Below, one piece after another: positions 21,729 through 22,931 of a stretch of DNA of 22,931 nt; position 1 is the first letter of the stretch; each line of letters opens with the position of its first letter. The DNA lies in assembly GCA_937898155.1 (NCBI GenBank), contig CALEJO010000098.1, positions 1 through 22,931 of the forward strand, given 5' to 3'. The stretch is from an uncultured Clostridia bacterium (GTDB lineage Bacteria > Bacillota > Clostridia > Oscillospirales > CAG-272). The notes beneath the pieces are model-generated. The model was given only the letters and a program-made list of their open reading frames with translations, was not told where the DNA came from and did no database searches. The position numbers and the translations under genes were made by a program.

Positions 21729-22931
21729 GCCTGTGCCCCGCCGTCCGGCGTTTCTTCGTCCGACGATTCCGCTTCTGCGGATGCTTCGTCCGGTTCCGCG
21801 GGCGCTTCGTCCGGTTCCGCGGGCGCTTCGTCCGGTTTTTCGGCGTCGGCGCTGTCCGCGCAGACGGTCTCCGCCGCTTCGAGGAGCCAGCCGACCGTCG
21901 CGTCGCCCTTGTGATAGAAGAAGTGTGTGCCGTCCGCTTCGGCTTTCTTGCGTTTGCCGAGGACCGTGCTCCACACGATCAGCAGCGCGAAGAGCGCAAG
22001 CCCGATCAGCGAGAGGATCCCGCCGTAAACGGCGCAATTCGGGCGATAGACAAATTCGATCTCGTGGAAGCCCGCCGTCGAGGGCACCGCCAGAAGCGCG
22101 CCCATGATCTTGATCGGTTCGGCTTTTTCGCCGTCGATCTTCACGCGCCAGCCCTCGTCATACGGGATCGACGTGAAGATCAGCTCCTGCCCTTCGGGGA
22201 GGTCGATCGTGCCTTTCAGATAATCGTTGCCGTAGTCCTCGACGAACATCGACGCCGTATCGAGCAAATCGAACGCCTCGTTCATTGCCTCGTAGTCGAT
22301 ATAGTAGAAATAATACTTCGAGGCGCGGGAGATATACATATCGCCGCCCGTGAAGCGAAGCTCCACGACGACCTCGTCGCCCTTCGAGAAATTACCGAGG
22401 TTCTGGATCACCCACGTTTCGTTGGTGAAATAATCGCTGACTTTATAGTTATTGACGTAAAGTCCGCAGGTCGTGGACATTCCCTGGAACAGCACACCCG
22501 GGAAATGCGCGAAGATATCGCCGTCCACCTCCGCCGTCAGACAGAAACGGAAAATGCTCTCCCCGCTCTCGCCGCCGTCGATGAAGAAATAGCTGTTCGT
22601 CGCGGATTGCTCTTCCCCGTTTTCGTCGGTGTATTTATGACTATGGCTGAGGAACGACTGCCCGCAGTTGACCGCTTCCGTCGTCGCTTTCAGCCCTTTC
22701 AGCACATTCGGCGTATTTTCCGAAACACCGGAGACCATCGCGTTGACGATGCGGTTCTGCCATTCGAGCGGATTATAATACGGCGGATAGAGGATGCCTT
22801 CCGTTTCGGCTTCCAGCTTGAACATGTCTTCAAGTGCGGCGTGGGCATATTCTTCGAGGGCTGCCACGAATGGATGATGGACAACTATAACGGCTTTGCT
22901 CCTGTTGACGAAACTACCGGGAACAGGACGT
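21725..22931 (-). CDS. YfhO family membrane protein, C-terminal 401 residues (5' end outside window)
   Basis: C-terminal part of a bacterial YfhO-type membrane protein, a large multi-helix family linked to glycosyl transfer onto cell-envelope polymers. The frame is open to the right edge, so the true start lies beyond it; the GTG at 22867 is internal. Seen here is a large soluble domain with FTSIPYDEGWRVKIDG and FHEIEFVYRP, which is the diagnostic YfhO C-terminus. One last transmembrane helix (GGILSLIGLALFALLIVW) follows. After that comes an atypical acidic Pro/Glu/Ala-rich tail of about 50 residues with PDEAPAE repeats. The gene is coupled to the radical SAM gene by a 4-nt overlap. Confidence 0.88.
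   Translation of the reverse strand, partial: RPVPGSFVNRSKAVIVVHHPFVAALEEYAHAALEDMFKLEAETEGILYPPYYNPLEWQNRIVNAMVSGVSENTPNVLKGLKATTEAVNCGQSFLSHSHKYTDENGEEQSATNSYFFIDGGESGESIFRFCLTAEVDGDIFAHFPGVLFQGMSTTCGLYVNNYKVSDYFTNETWVIQNLGNFSKGDEVVVELRFTGGDMYISRASKYYFYYIDYEAMNEAFDLLDTASMFVEDYGNDYLKGTIDLPEGQELIFTSIPYDEGWRVKIDGEKAEPIKIMGALLAVPSTAGFHEIEFVYRPNCAVYGGILSLIGLALFALLIVWSTVLGKRKKAEADGTHFFYHKGDATVGWLLEAAETVCADSADAEKPDEAPAEPDEAPAEPDEASAEAESSDEETPDGGAQA
21783..21837. repeat. 21-bp tandem repeat in the 3' end of the YfhO gene
   Basis: The 21-nt unit gcttcgtccggttccgcggg+c occurs at 21783 and 21804 in exact copies, with a 13-nt partial third copy at 21825. The unit is a multiple of three and encodes the acidic heptad EPDEAPA-type repeats of the cytoplasmic or external tail, so copy number can change without frameshift. 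Confidence 0.9.

Noticed and set aside
21729..22037. 103-residue N-terminal extension of the radical SAM protein
   Set aside because: Arg/Gly-rich sequence produced by reading the YfhO gene, repeats included, in another frame. The GTG at 21728 overlapping the YfhO stop gives a normal N-terminus.
1..22931. CRISPR array, tRNA, rRNA, insertion sequence or prophage
   Set aside because: No spaced direct repeats, cloverleaf with CCA-type end, rRNA-like sequence, transposase or phage gene was found on reading both strands. The only tandem repeat is coding.

Overview
The window is GC-rich bacterial chromosome with short AT-rich intergenic gaps, consensus -35/-10 promoters, strong AGGAGG-type ribosome binding sites and tightly overlapping genes. 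The gene content (NADH-linked [FeFe]-hydrogenase cluster, Rnf complex, RqcH, DUF2975/XRE/DUF4153-type cassette, YfhO) points to a strictly anaerobic, fermentative Clostridia-type Firmicute, probably a gut or rumen lineage. This is inferred from gene families, not from a marker gene. No rRNA, tRNA, CRISPR or insertion sequence was seen. No stretch over 300 bases lacks a gene.

Layout. (1) 1-6004, minus strand: an operon read right to left. It starts with nuoE/hndA and continues with a DRTGG protein, an RsbW-like ATPase, a sensory-type [FeFe]-hydrogenase, a second DRTGG protein, a PHP phosphoesterase and a second GHKL ATPase. It ends with hndB and nuoF/hndC, which runs off the left edge. A catalytic hydrogenase subunit (HydA/HndD) would be expected just beyond that edge. 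The operon has a near-consensus promoter at 6088-6116 and possibly an internal one before hndB. (2) 6249-6668, plus strand: one small uncharacterised gene with its own promoter, divergent from the hydrogenase operon. (3) 6697-13546, minus strand: rnfC-D-G-E-A-B, then apbE (flavin transferase), a NusG-domain-II protein and a Gx/HepI-type membrane protein. It is bounded by a promoter at 13607-13635 and a perfect 28-bp palindromic terminator. rnfC carries a one-base frameshift. (4) 13728-15989, minus strand: DUF2975 membrane protein, small XRE regulator and DUF4153/4173 membrane protein, with promoter and terminator. (5) 16218-17222, plus strand: a lipoprotein with a KPVIYLYPE domain. (6) 17264-22931, minus strand: YfhO (C-terminal part), a B12-binding radical SAM protein, RqcH and a cytoplasmic GH5-like glycosidase.

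How it fits together. Regions 1 and 3 are two energy-conservation machines side by side. The electron-bifurcating hydrogenase couples NADH and ferredoxin to H2. Rnf couples ferredoxin:NAD+ electron transfer to ion pumping, and ApbE attaches FMN to the threonines seen in RnfD and RnfG. Inside the hydrogenase operon, a hydrogenase-like protein that keeps the H-cluster cysteines but has lost the proton-relay cysteine is packed with two GHKL ATPases, two DRTGG proteins and a PHP protein. This looks like a hydrogen- or redox-sensing signalling module built into the operon and is the most interesting content here.
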